A stretch of 64,000 bases of DNA, taken from Homalodisca vitripennis (taxonomy: Eukaryota > Arthropoda > Insecta > Hemiptera > Cicadellidae). The notes under the pieces were generated by a model. That model did no database searches. It was not told where the DNA came from and saw only the letters and a list, made by a program, of their open reading frames with translations. Each line of letters opens with the position of its first letter. Position 1 is the first letter of the stretch. The position numbers and the translations under genes are program-made. Below are positions 49,065 to 60,199 of the stretch, piece after piece. The stretch is taken from the NCBI RefSeq assembly GCF_021130785.1, contig NC_060209.1:22196001-22260000 (forward strand), read 5' to 3'.

Positions 49065-49555
49065 TGACCAACAGTTGCCGCAGGCCATCCGTTGATAATC
49101 TGGACACCATAACTGCTGACGTGTCTAACAATTTCCTGGAGGCCATCCGTTGACAATCAGGACACCATAACCGATGACGTGTCCAACAGTTGAAACAGGT
49201 CATTCGTTGACAATCTGGACACCATAACCACCGATGTGTCCAACAGTTTCCCGGAGGCCAACCGTTGACAATCTGAACACCATAACCGCTGATGTGTCCA
49301 ACAGTTGCCGCAGGCCATCCGTTGACAATCTGAACCCATCACCACTGATGTGTCCAACAGTTTCCGCGGGCCATCAGTTGACAATCTGGACCCCGTCACC
49401 ACTGATGTGTCAAACAGTTGCAGCGGGCCATCAGTTGACAATCTGGACACTATAACCGCTGACGTGTCCAACAGTTGCCGCATGCCATCCGTTGACAATC
49501 TGGACAACATTACCACTAATGTGTGCAACAGTTCCCCGTAGGCCGTTTCAGTATC
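49065..49555. repeat. 57-bp minisatellite, left array (about 8-9 copies)
   Basis: GTTGACAATCTGGACACC recurs at steps of 56-58 bases (49149, 49206, 49264, 49321, 49377, 49434), accompanied by TGTCCAACAGTTGCCGCAGG. The same family resumes at 50935 after a retrotransposon. The frames here are repeat-derived. Confidence 0.96.
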
Positions 49556-50934
49556 ACCGTACTTGCTCACAAATAATATTCTAACAGACAACCAGTTCAG
49601 TTTTATTAAGGACCGCTCTACTGGTGCCGCATTGGCGACTTTTGTATCCCATGTGGTCACGGGACTGGAGAGAAGACAGCGGACACTTGGTGTAATGATG
49701 GATCTGACTAAGGCGTTCGACTGTGTCAGTCATGACAGACTGATAGAGGGTTTGCAACGCCTAGACTTTCCAAATGAAATACTGAGGTGGCTAGAGTAGT
49801 ATCTTAGGGATCGAAAACAATTATTCAACTCAATAACCACTGCTCGGAACTGATTGAGATTAAATTTGGAGTCCCCCAAGGGTCAGTACTTGGAACAATT
49901 TTGTTTAACCTTTACATAAATAATTTAGTGCTCACTATAAACCACGACAATACTGTTATGTACGCTCATGATATTGCCTTCATATTTTCTAATATTACAA
50001 TACAGAAGAACTCGAAATTAATAGTAACATATTCTTATCACAGGAATATCAATTTCTAAAAAATCTGAATTTACATCTTAACAAAAAATAATCATCTTCA
50101 GCCCCCATATGTTGAAATAAACGAAGAAAAAATAGAACACCAATTATCAGTAAAATATTCGGGACTTCAGGTGGACGATGACTTGACTTGGCGATCCCGC
50201 ATCAACTTTGTGTCTGCCTCTTAGTCTTCATCGTCCTACCTGATGTCCCAGTTTGCAAAATATCGTCACGTTCAGTTATTAAAACTAATATATTTTGGTT
50301 TCGTAGAGTCACGGTGGTGGTATGGACTTCTTGTTTGGGGCTCGGCACCTCAGTACTTACTAAAAAGGGTTTTCGTTTTACAGAAACGAATTGTGCGTGT
50401 TGTGGCTGGCATATCTCGCAGAAGTTCATGCAGAAGTGCATTTAAAGAGCACAGCGTTTTGAACTTTCCATCTTTGTATATCTACGAGACCATCATCTAT
50501 GCCAGGTTTCATTGTGCAAATGTATTAGATGGAGCTGCTATACATGACCACAACACGCAAGCCCGAGTAGACCTGCTACAAACCCAACATCGCTCGGCTC
50601 TGGCGGGTGGACTGCCTCAAAATTCAGGGGCTAGGTTTGTTTGGAAGCTCCCCAGTAATTTAAAGAATATAACAGAAAAAAACCATTCTAAAAAAACAAC
50701 TAAAAATATATCTATTAGAGGGTTGTTTTTATTCGGTTGGGGAGTTTCTAGCCTAAACTCTATTTTATTAATCATTTGTATTCTTTTATTATTTAATGTA
50801 CATTAGTTCTTATTCAGTTTGACTTTCATACAAATATTGTATTTTTATATGTTAAGTATTAACAGTGTAATACTGACTTTTGTCATACGAGATGTAATAC
50901 ATGTCTACAAAAGTAAAAAAATTGAAATTGAAAT
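49556..50934 (+). mobile_element. Broken non-LTR retrotransposon inserted in the 57-bp array
   Basis: The left part (49563-49799) has DNQFSFIKDRSTGAALATF and VMMDLTKAFDCVSHDRL, a reverse transcriptase palm with the first Asp. Then a stop follows WLE. FGVPQGSVLG sits near 49870 in another frame. The active-site motif reads YAHD instead of YADD near 49960. A third frame (50243-50806) covers FAKYRHVQLLKLIYFG, LLVWGS and the C-terminus, and the element ends in an A-rich tail with TTGAAATTGAAATG. Multiple frameshifts and the Asp-to-His change at the catalytic site mean it is dead. It starts within the RT, so it is 5'-truncated. Confidence 0.88.
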
Positions 50935-51130
50935 GTGTCCAACTGTTGCTGCGGGCCATCAGTTGACAATCTGGACACCAACACCGCTGACGTGTCGAAC
51001 ATTTGCCGCTGGCCATCAGTTGACAATGTGGACACCAACACCGCTGACGTGTCCAACAGTTGCCGCTGGCCATAAGTTGATAATCTGGACACCAACACCG
51101 CTGACGTGTCCAACAGTTGCCGCTGGACAA
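50935..51130. repeat. 57-bp minisatellite, right array (about 3-4 copies)
   Basis: TGTCCAACTGTTGCTGCGGG followed by CCATCAGTTGACAATCTGGA, stepping 57 bases, is the same family as 49065-49555. Confidence 0.96.
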
Positions 51131-51409
51131 CTAGGCGTTGTTCCATATCATCATTAGTTCCGTAGCTATACGAAATAATCATAAAAATAACAACAACAAA
51201 AATAATAATAATTCTTTCCTACATTAAAAAAATTGACAATATTGTATTCCAAACATTATTTTATAATATTGATTTTAAGATTCTACAAACTAAACTTATA
51301 AGTTATTATGGGCACGGTACAGTCAGTTCCACATATTATTGTTGGAATCTAACGATACATTTATATTTCGCATGGTTCGGATATCAGAGGAGAAATAGAA
51401 TATAATAAA
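51131..51409. other. AT-rich spacer
   Basis: No feature seen. Confidence 0.5.
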
Positions 51410-51960
51410 TTACTAATTTTCATCACAGCGGTCCATCGTAAATTTATCAATAGAGTAACATGTTTTTGACTAAAAAGGTTGTCTTAATCGAGATTTGAAT
51501 TGATTGGGTTCATTGATTCGTTTCAGATCGCCAGGGAGCTTATTGATTATCTTGACACCAACTAGAGAGGGCAAGTGTTTGGACACAGTCTTTCAAGCTA
51601 TTCATTTTTGAAATTGTCCCTGCCTCTGGTCTCCTACTGGTGGACGGACGTCCCTGCCCTGAAACAGTTCACATTTAAATCGGTAGTACAGGGTGACATC
51701 GGGACTATAAAGGCTGGGTGACGTCAACAGTCCAAGCTCCCTGAAGGCAATTTTACACGACTCTCTGGGTTTTATTTTTTTTTTTTTTAATTATTCTGAC
51801 AGCTTTATTTTGTGTTCTAAATAATCTATCAAATTTGTATTTAGAAAAACTGCCCCATAGTTTCGAACCGTAGGCCAAATGTGGATGTATTATGCCAAAG
51901 TAGGCTGTTTTCCGTACATCCAACGAGCAAAATTTTGCTAGATTGCATATGTACCAGTGA
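51410..51960 (-). pseudogene. Third type of non-LTR 3' fragment (minus)
   Basis: The minus-strand frame contains LDVRKTAYFGIIHPHLAYGS, LWGS, FRTQNKAVRII. After a poly-A/T tract that breaks the frame at about 51770-51790 come ELGLLTSPSLY and LPGDLKRINEPIQFKSRL. This is the C-terminal region of a non-LTR ORF2, and it differs in sequence from the other copies in the window. The catalytic domain is missing. Confidence 0.82.
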
Positions 51961-52850
51961 TGTAGTACGACAGGCCATATTTGTGTCACGATATCAATAC
52001 CCAGGATCAAAAGCAATTGGAATAAATGTAGACAACAAAGTTGATATAGAAGTCACTCTCTAAGCGATTACTTTGTTATTACTTTGGGGACGCCGGGACG
52101 TAGTAACGTAAATTTCAGTCTTTTAGTCCTCCGTTCTATGTTATATGGATATACATTTGACAATACAAGTTTCTGTTTTTTAAAACTGATATTAACCATA
52201 ATATACAAACATAAACTTTCGAGATTTATAAATGTTCATTTTCAATATTCAGATTGATTAAAGAAATATTTATGACTCGATTATTGGACGTGTAGATAAC
52301 ATACATAGTACAATTTCATTAAAAACAGTGAACTGTTGATGCTTCAACATGTTTGGTAGAAACCTGAGACATGTTTGGCAATTTTGTCAAAACTGTTTTA
52401 AGGCTTTGACCATGCTGGGACAAGACATGGCCCACGTTGAGGTTCTCAGCGAATAGCCAACAGTACACAAATTGAATAAACGGCAGCTCTCAATCATTTT
52501 GGTATAATTAGATTTGTGATAAAACCCTATAAAACTGATATTCTTGTAGTTCTTGAGAAAAAATGCTGGTTTTTTAATAATGACCGCCATTTTGAATAAT
52601 AAAGATAACTTCATGATATTTCCTTTCAGTAACTTCTCCCTTTAGAAACATCGGAGCCAAATGTGATATAATTTACGTTATCAGTTTTTAAGATATTAAT
52701 TTTTTATAAAAAACACATACTGACAGACAGGTGAAAAAGTAAGCATCGGAGACCCATGTTCATATGGTGAAATATATTTGTCTTGACCAGAGCAATAACG
52801 TGATATACCTTTGTCTAGAAAGTTACAGTACACTCTGTATAAAAAACAAA
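51961..52850. other. AT-rich interval
   Basis: No gene recognised. Confidence 0.5.
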
Positions 52851-52852
52851 GT

Positions 52853-54122
52853 TCTCACTCACTCACTTATCCCTAATTCTTGAACTACCTGATGTTCCAG
52901 AAAGATTTGGCACACATTTACCTTAAAACCAAAATAGAAAAACTAAATTACTTTTATAAAGAAAAAACATCCATTGAAATGGGGTTGACACCTCTAGAAG
53001 AATTATATTATGTGTATAAAGTTCTTGACCATCATCTTGTGACCGTCAATTATTCTGAAGTGGATCAGGAGACTGAAATAGCATCCGGTGACCGGCAATT
53101 ATTCTGAAGTGGGCCAGTATACTACAATATCATTCAATGACCGCCAGTTATTCTGAAGTGGACCAGAAGAATTAAATAGCATCCGGTGACCGTCAATTAT
53201 TCTGAAGTGGGCCAGTATACTAGAATATCATTCGATGACCGCCAATTGTTCTGAAGTGGACCAAGAGACTGGAATAGCATCCGGTGACCGGCGATTATTC
53301 TGAAGTGGACCAGGAGACTGAAATATCATACAGTGACTGGCAATTATTCTGAAGTGGATCAGGAGACTGAAATAGCATCCGGTGACCGGCAATTATTCTG
53401 AAATGGGCCAGTATACTAGAATATCATTCGATGACCGCCAATTGTTCTGAAGTGGACCAAGAGACTGGAAGAGCATCCGGTGACCGGCGATTATTCTGAA
53501 GTGGACCAGGAGACTGAAATATCATACAGTGACTGGCAATTATTCTGAAGTGGATCAGGAGACTGAAATAGCATCCGGTGACCGGCAATTATTCTGAAGT
53601 GGGCCAGTATATTAGAATATCATTCGATGACCGCCAATTGTTCTGAAGTGGACCAAGAGACTGGAATAGCATCCGGTGACCGGCGATTATTCTGAAGTGG
53701 ACCAGGAGACTGAAATATCATACAGTGACTGGCAATTATTCTGAAGTGGATCAGGAGACTGAAATAGCATCCGGTGACCGGAAATTATTCTGAAGTGGGC
53801 CAGTATACTAGAATATCATTCGATGACCGCCAATTGTTCTGAAGTGGACCAGAAGAATTAAATAGCATCCGGTGACCGTCAATTATTCTGAAGTGGACCA
53901 TGAGACTGAAATATCATCCAGTGACCGTCAATTATTCTGAAGTGGACTATGAGACTGGAATATCATCCAGTGACAGTCAAATATTCTAAAGTGGACTAGG
54001 AGACTGGAATATCATCCGGTGACCGTCAATTATTGTGCGTTGATACATTTAAAAGGTACATGTTTATGACGTATTTGTTATTCAACAGCTAATTGCGTGA
54101 AAAGCCGCGGATAACTGCTAGT
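52853..54122 (+). mobile_element. Helitron-like element carrying a minisatellite
   Basis: The probable 5' end is TCTCACTCACTCACTTATCC near 52853, a form often seen at Helitron starts. The 3' end is AAAAGCCGCGGATAACTG then CTAGT at 54118-54122, the CTRRT terminus after a GC-rich stem region. Most of the interior is the 49-bp tandem array. It has no Rep/helicase frame, so it is non-autonomous. The start is less certain than the 3' end. Confidence 0.65.
53025..54040. repeat. 49-bp minisatellite with four-unit higher-order period
   Basis: About 20 units with TTATTCTGAAGTGGACCAGG and CATCCGGTGACCG(G/T)CAA. The variant CAGTGACTGG occurs at 53331, 53527 and 53722, i.e. every 195-196 bases, so four-unit blocks were amplified about three times. 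Edge units are more varied. Confidence 0.96.
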
Positions 54123-55509
54123 GTTATAAAACATTCACAATCCTCATGTTATGTCGATTCTAAAAATAATGCCAATATAAGTAACGTTTTGAATGATTTA
54201 ACAGTAATAGTAATAATTCAAAACTTGTTTGAACGATTGTTTAAGCTATCTTTAGACTATTCTATGCCAGTTAAAATAGTTTGATGAATGATAAACCTAA
54301 ATTTTGATAACCGTATATCAAGCTGCAGTTATTTTAACTATATATTAAACTTATTTATATCTAAGTTAATTATTCAGAATACTACCTGGTAGAGATTGAC
54401 TGAAGGATCAGATTACTATAATGTGATATTTAAAAAGTAGCTAACTAGAGTGTGGTCGCTCATCATTTTGCCCAATACTAAAGTTTACCTTAAATTTAAA
54501 ATGTTTGAAAACGGAGGAGCATAACACAAATTTGATTATATGCCAATTTTAATATAGTTTTCCAATAATAATAACTTAAATAACAAAGACAAAAAGTATT
54601 AGACTTACAAACAATAATAGCAGATATTTTCAGGGTTATAGTACTGGAAATACTCCAACTTAGATATAGGCACGTATTAAAACAATAGTATTTTGTGAAG
54701 TTTCAGAAGCTATGGTGTCGAGTAGTCATGGGTTGCTGAGATTTGTGACTTCAACCCCTTCATATGGACTCACATGTTCTTGGAAAAGCCAACCGCCGAC
54801 TATTAAAGAACCAGAGATGAAATTTATCCTTTTTGCGGGAAGGATGAGCTCATCCTAAAACCTTTTTTGTTTTAAAACCCAGCAACCATCACAACTAATT
54901 TCGGTCTTGTAACCTCATTTTTTATCCCACGAAGATAAATAATAGTTTTAAAAATCGTAAGTTTTAAAATCTTTCCCATAAATACGAGTTATAATTTACG
55001 AGAAATTTGATAAACTCATTCGTCAATAAGGCACTGTTATACTTGCAAACTTAAGCAATAACTGTTCTGCTTCATATTTCAAAACGTTCTATCGGCTTCA
55101 AGTAGAATTACCAATCACAGAATCTGTATTTCCTAAACAGTCCAAGTTTCTCGCAGCTTTACCTAATCAAAACTTGGACGTGGCGCCTCTCTTTTGGTAG
55201 AATTAATCGGAAAAGTTTGTATTTGTTTACACTTCCAACAACGTCTCACTTCCGAAGTCTCTAATACAATGTCATATATATGTAAATTCTTTGTAGGGCT
55301 AGTCCTAAGGCGGTGAGTGTATTAAAGTCATAAGGTAAACTAATGAAATTCAGAGTCCAAAAAACGCAGATAGTTACATTTATACAATAGATTCATTGAC
55401 AAACTTCATACGTAGGATGATCAAAAAGGAATAACCAATGTATTTGGATTAATGCCTACTGTTTTCAAATTAATGACGAATTGGCGATAGTATATATTTA
55501 TACTATAGC
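54123..55509. other. Interval without recognised gene
   Basis: AT-rich. Frame 54093-54284 overlaps the Helitron end and is chance. Confidence 0.5.
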
Positions 55510-55556
55510 CTATATATATATATATATATATATAATACATATATATATATATATAC
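55510..55556. repeat. (TA)n microsatellite
   Basis: TA runs interrupted once by ATAC. Confidence 0.95.
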
Positions 55557-55968
55557 ATACAATTCTCGAGTGTTGTAAGTTAATAGGATATTTCATATTT
55601 TTTATTACTATAAAAAAATAATTTTTTTAGTTTTCTATTTACTTTCACAGAAAACTTGGGCTAACACAGAAGTTTCCTTATAAAATTTTAAACGTATATT
55701 TGCTACATTAATTTTGTCATATTTTGAATATAATTATAAGTTTTAATACACCATTAATGAAAGAAATTTCTAAAAAATCTGGACTTAAAACTCATCAAGA
55801 TTCCTGATCACACCATGGCTAGTGGACGATCGCAATATTGGATCTGCATAACCCACCTGGTTCTTTCTACTTCCAGACCTATTTTAAAATATTGCAGTTT
55901 GAAATATCAATACTAACTGATGTTTTATTTTGGAAAAACTGCGTAAACAATGGAAGGTTTCATTAATT

Positions 55969-56115
55969 ACTAGCAGTTACCCACGGCTTGGCACTCGATT
56001 AGGTATGCTTTGCACGTGTATGAGAACATCTGGTTTGAGTGAATTGTACATACAACGCTGTTGATTTTACCTTGTTGACACTACCAAGAAAATATGTAAA
56101 GTGTGTTTATTTATG
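55969..56115 (-). mobile_element. Helitron-like 3' end (minus), same family as 39.1-39.6 kb
   Basis: Begins ACTAG (reverse of CTAGT) with CAGTTACCCACGGCTTGGC. Read on the minus strand it gives TATTTTCTTGGTAGTGTCAA, CAAGGTAAAATC, and TTCTCATACACGTGCAAAGC, matching the order in the 39480-39625 element. Only the 3' portion is clear; the 5' limit is not determined. Confidence 0.7.
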
Positions 56116-56798
56116 GCCATTGTAATTTAATCCGGTCTTAGTAATTTTTGTGCATTAGTTGATTTTGCCTAGTATCATCGATCAAGATAATATACATATA
56201 TATTTACAGTACTGTTATTTCGGTTATGTGTTTTTTTAGATATCAAAAACGTTTAATTCTTACTAGACGTGATTTGTAGTAGTAGGTTACTCTTTAGCAA
56301 GCGTTCTCAACGTGGGGGTCGCGACCCCCCAGGGGGGTCGCTAAAGACCTTGTCTAAAGAGCACGTTCTTGTCACAAATAAATTACCAGTTTATCCTTGA
56401 GTTCATGATGGTTTCATTGTTCAGCGAGCAGTAACATCACCGAGAGAGGTGAGCCCAATCTTCAAATAAGACTCTTTGCATTTCCTGAATTTTTGTTTGA
56501 ACTGCCTTTCCTCTTTATTTTGATCTGCCTCGTTACTCAAGGAAACACTACTTAAAAAATATTCATTACAAAGTTGAACTATCTCAAAACAGAAAAAATA
56601 AACACGTGAGGAGTAAGAAGCTTGCAGGTTACATCAGGGAAAGAGAAGACCGAGGTTATATCGCAGATCGCGCTCGTCTGCTGGCATTATAACGCTAATT
56701 ATATATTTTTATTTTGTTTTCACGTTACGTATCATCGGTTTACTGTCGTACTTTTACTGGCAGAAAAATACGTTTAGATTTTATTCAATATTGTTATG

Positions 56799-57054
56799 CT
56801 TAGCTGTTCCTCGCGGCTTCGCACGCTTTTCGTAAGCTTTGCTCGTGTATGAGCACTTCTGGTTCAAGTGAATGATATTGTCAACGCCGATGTAGAGTTT
56901 ACCTTGTTGACACTATCAAGAAAATTTGCCAAAAGTGTATGTTTATAGCCATTGTACACGTACATCTACTTAATAATAAAGTGGTCTAACATTCAAGCTA
57001 TAAGGCCAAACAGAAATTCATTTGAAATAAAAATATCCATAAAAACTTACCGCC

Positions 57055-57151
<97 letters not shown>

Positions 57152-57292
57152 TGCAGCGCCTCCTGGTGGTGAGTTACATCAATGGGCATAGCATATAAAC
57201 CTTCTACGTGGAAAAAAACATATACATACAAATTTTCATAATGATCGGTCAAATAGTTTCTGAGTCTATAAGGGACAATCACGCAACCATCC

Positions 57293-57300
<8 letters not shown>
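56799..57300 (-). mobile_element. Helitron-like element (minus) nested in the hAT-like element
   Basis: The left limit CTTAGCTGTTCCTCGCGGC is the reverse of ...GCCGCGAGGAACAGCTAAG, close to a CTRRT end but with a terminal mismatch. Inside are the same landmarks as at 39.5 kb (CGAAAAGCGTGCGAAGC, TTGATAGTGTCAACAAGG). The right part near 57160-57300, read on the minus strand, is the 5'-type sequence with CAGAAACTATTTGACCGATC. Two microsatellites have expanded within it. Confidence 0.6.
57057..57151. repeat. (CA)n(TA)n compound microsatellite
   Basis: About 36 CA units followed by about 11 TA units. This explains the His/Thr and Cys/Val runs in the overlapping frames. Confidence 0.98.

Positions 57301-57351
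<51 letters not shown>
57296..57351. repeat. (TA)n microsatellite
   Basis: About 27 TA units. Confidence 0.97.
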
Positions 57352-57353
<2 letters not shown>

Positions 57354-57527
57354 TTTAATGATGGAATACCCTAAAATAAAATAAAATCATTTTACATGAT
57401 ACTCTATTTATTTAGTAGTGTTGAACTCCTCTCCCCCCCCTCCCAAGAATGAAATTTACTGTCGGGGGTATTTAAAATGTCACACACAAAAAGGGGGTCG
57501 TAGGTTTAAAAAGGTTGAGAACCTCTG

Positions 57528-58100
57528 TTCTATAAGAGTATCTTAATATTTTTATGTTGCATGTGGCCATAAACTATTTTACACCAATATTTTATGGTAC
57601 TGTTATTTAGGTTATGTGGTTTTTAGGTATCAAACAATCGTTCAAAAGTTTTATTTATACTAGCTGGATGTACGTGGTAAGTAATTTGGTAAGAAAAGTT
57701 GGTGGACCAATCCATGCTTACTGCTTTAAGCAAGTCTTGTACATTATTAAAAATTCACATCTCGTACCTGCAGAGTATTGCTGCGATGTTGACTGAAGCC
57801 AGTTAATTCAACACACCCTGGCACATAGATAACATGAGGATAACGTGGGTTAGGAACATTTCACCGAAGTTGTAAAAACTGTTACAACCTCTCCTTGGTA
57901 CTACTCTGTTACTATTCTCGGCGCTCTCTGCACACAACCACCCTTCCCCTAGATCGATACCGTTAGTGTAATTAAGTAAATATTAAAATAAAAGTGTAAA
58001 ATGTAAAGTAAAAAAATTTAAAAAACATAGGAAATGTCACGTATTTGTGTCTCTGTTTTTCTCGTGCTGGCCCGTACTCAGATTGGTTTTATCGGATAAT
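57528..58100. other. Spacer
   Basis: No gene recognised; 57614-57796 is a chance frame. Confidence 0.5.
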
Positions 58101-58465
58101 TTTACCGGGGCCCGAGTCGGGCCCCGCCGCACTTCTATTTTGAGGGACCGTGTCGTTTCGAGCTCTCAGAGGGCCCGGGTCGGGCCCCACCGCATGTCTA
58201 TTTTGAGGTACCGTGTCGATTCGAGCTCTCAGGGAACCCGAGTCGGGCCCCGCCGCACTTCTATTTTGAGGGACCGTGTCGTTTCGAGCTCTCAGAGGGC
58301 CCGGGTCGGGCCCCACCGCATGTCTATTTTGAGGGACCGTGTCGTATCGGACTCTCAGGGGCCGGGTCGGGCCCCGCCGCACGTCTACTTTGAGGGACCG
58401 TTTCGTGTCGAGCTCTCAGGAGCCCGAGTCGGGCCCCGCCGCACGTCTATTTGAAGGGACCGTAT
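58101..58465. repeat. GC-rich 63-bp minisatellite, about 6 copies, dimeric pattern
   Basis: TGAGGGACCGTGTCG recurs at 63-base steps (58141, 58204, 58267, 58330, then 61 to 58391). Unit types with CCCGAGTCGGGCCCCGCCGC and with GGGTCGGGCCCCACCGCATG alternate in the first four. GC is far above the surroundings. Frames on both strands stay open because 63 is a multiple of three; not regarded as genes. Confidence 0.96.
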
Positions 58466-58964
58466 CGACGGACGAGATAACTCAATCTAATAACTGTAAC
58501 GCTATTATAGACCAAATTTGTAGTGTCATTCATTACAATTTCCAAGGATCGTGACTATCACTTTTAAAATAATAATTTTACTTTGATTTAACAATCTCGA
58601 TCGTTTTTGTTTATATCGTGTATTTAAACGGAAAAGTCAATAATTGTTCTTGAGATAAAACAACAAATACCTAAACACATGCGTATGGTCAGATCCGTTG
58701 AATTATAACCGAAATGTCGATACAAAAGACGAATTATCATCAACTGAAAATAAAAATAACATTTAGAAAGCTCACGTTTTGAATATCTTTCTTACAGTCG
58801 TTAATATCTAAACATCATTTTAGTTGGACAACTAATAGACTAATTACTGTTCATTTTTACACTGTTCGCAAAATTAATTAAAGCAATGCCGAAAATGGTC
58901 CGATTTATAAGATTTACCCTGAAGTTACTTTTAGCAACATAAAAGTAAAAATAAAGTAAACATG
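58466..58964. other. AT-rich spacer
   Basis: No feature seen. Confidence 0.5.
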
Positions 58965-59190
58965 TCTCATTTTACCAGGCGACGTTAGGGTTAAGAAGCC
59001 CTCTCTAATACTTAACCTGGGGACCAACTGCTTAAAGGTGACTTCCGAACCACCACCAATGGCCGGGCAGGCGGGCTGCTTGCAAGGACAAGATCGCTCA
59101 GCGGTCACCCATCCAAGTAGCAGCCACGCTCGACGTTACTTGATCAGGTTAACTTGCGATAATCGTTGTATCCGCTACACTGCGCCATTG
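58965..59190 (-). mobile_element. 5S-rRNA-derived SINE or 5S-like repeat
   Basis: On the minus strand, GTAACGTCGAGCGTGGCTGC and TACTTGGATGGGTGACCGCT resemble the internal promoter half of insect 5S rRNA (AGCRTCGGGC...TACTTAGATGGGGGACCGC). An unrelated body follows (AGCCCGCCTGCCCGGCCATT and TTAAGTATTAGAGAGGGCTT). That is the layout of a 5S-headed SINE. The first half of 5S is diverged. It is not a functional 5S gene. No A-rich tail was identified with certainty. Confidence 0.6.
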
Positions 59191-60199
59191 ACTATATATT
59201 GAACGTAAAACATAGTAACATATACTGAATGTTACTATTATTAAATAAATAATAAAATTTCGTCAATGGGATAATAGTGAGCTAAAAGGGGAGGGGGGTT
59301 GAAACGATTTGACGGACGGCAATGCACGGTGGCGGGACATGACGGGGCCTGGCCGTATACCTTTTCCGGGGCCCTCAAAAGGTGAGTACGGCCCTGATAT
59401 TATGTGTTCAATAAATGATGTCGATAGTAATTGAAGTAAGGTAGTATTGAAAGGGTTTGCAGAGATATAGTGTTTTAGAGCCATTCCGGGGATTTTCACA
59501 ATACAATATCCGGATTAAAGTTTGTAGCTTGCGCAGTTTAATTCTTTGCTGATAGACTTATCTACTGTATCACGATGCTGGTTAGATTACATTATATTAA
59601 CTCAACGTTGGAAGGAACACTGAGGATGTTTTAAGTCACTGAGTACGTTCCTGTTTTGAAAGAGAGATTTTAAAATGTACAATGTTTATTTTTAGCTTGT
59701 CATTTGCAATATAGTGAGTGCCTCACACAAGTGTGATTATATTTTAGCAGGATAATGTGTCTAAATAGATACATACTATTTAAATTGGTTGTCTTTTATA
59801 ACCTATTGTAAAAAATCTTATGTTACAAAAAACCCATTACAAAAACAAATGTTACAGTCTTTAAATTATTTGGATGTGCTAAATTAAATGTAGAATGTTG
59901 GTATTTAATCCACTGTTATTGAAGCAAAGAGTAACCTAATATGAATTTGTAAAATACGGATTCTAAAATGATTTAACTATTTAAGGAAACATAAATTAGT
60001 ACCTCTTGTTTGGACAATTTTTATTATATCATCAAGCTGTGCAATAAAGGGGTTCGGTAAGGCAAAATACTAAAAAATGCGTATTTTTATTTTTGTTTAT
60101 TTGTTACGATTTTGACAAAAATACTCGTAGTACTAAATTTCGGTGCCAGGAAATAATAAAAAAAATTACAAATTGAACACAATTTTTTTAGTGCAAATA
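59191..60199. other. Interval without recognised gene
   Basis: A GC-richer patch at 59285-59400 (GGCCTGGCCGTATACC) resembles old repeat sequence. The rest is AT-rich. Confidence 0.45.

Larger units (their letters stand above)
56298..57527. mobile_element. hAT-like element, non-autonomous, with nested insertion
   Basis: The right end reversed reads CAGAGGTTCTCAACCTTTTT and the left end reads CAAGCGTTCTCAACGTGG, followed by GGTCGCGACCCCC. The CAGNGGTTCTCAACC...GGGGTCGCG ends are typical of one hAT group. Flanks CTCTTTAG and TTCTATAA agree at 5 of 8 positions, a worn 8-bp duplication. The interior is largely a Helitron-like fragment and microsatellites. No transposase. The similarity between its two flanks (TACTGTTATTT(C/A)GGTTATGTG at about 56210 and 57599) suggests it entered a duplicated locus. 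Confidence 0.68.

Noticed and set aside
56952..57294. ORFs with long His-Thr or Cys-Val runs
   Set aside because: Translation of (CA)n and (TA)n microsatellites.
58047..58454. 135-codon Arg/Gly/Pro-rich ORF and its antisense partner
   Set aside because: By-product of the GC-rich 63-bp minisatellite; open on both strands.
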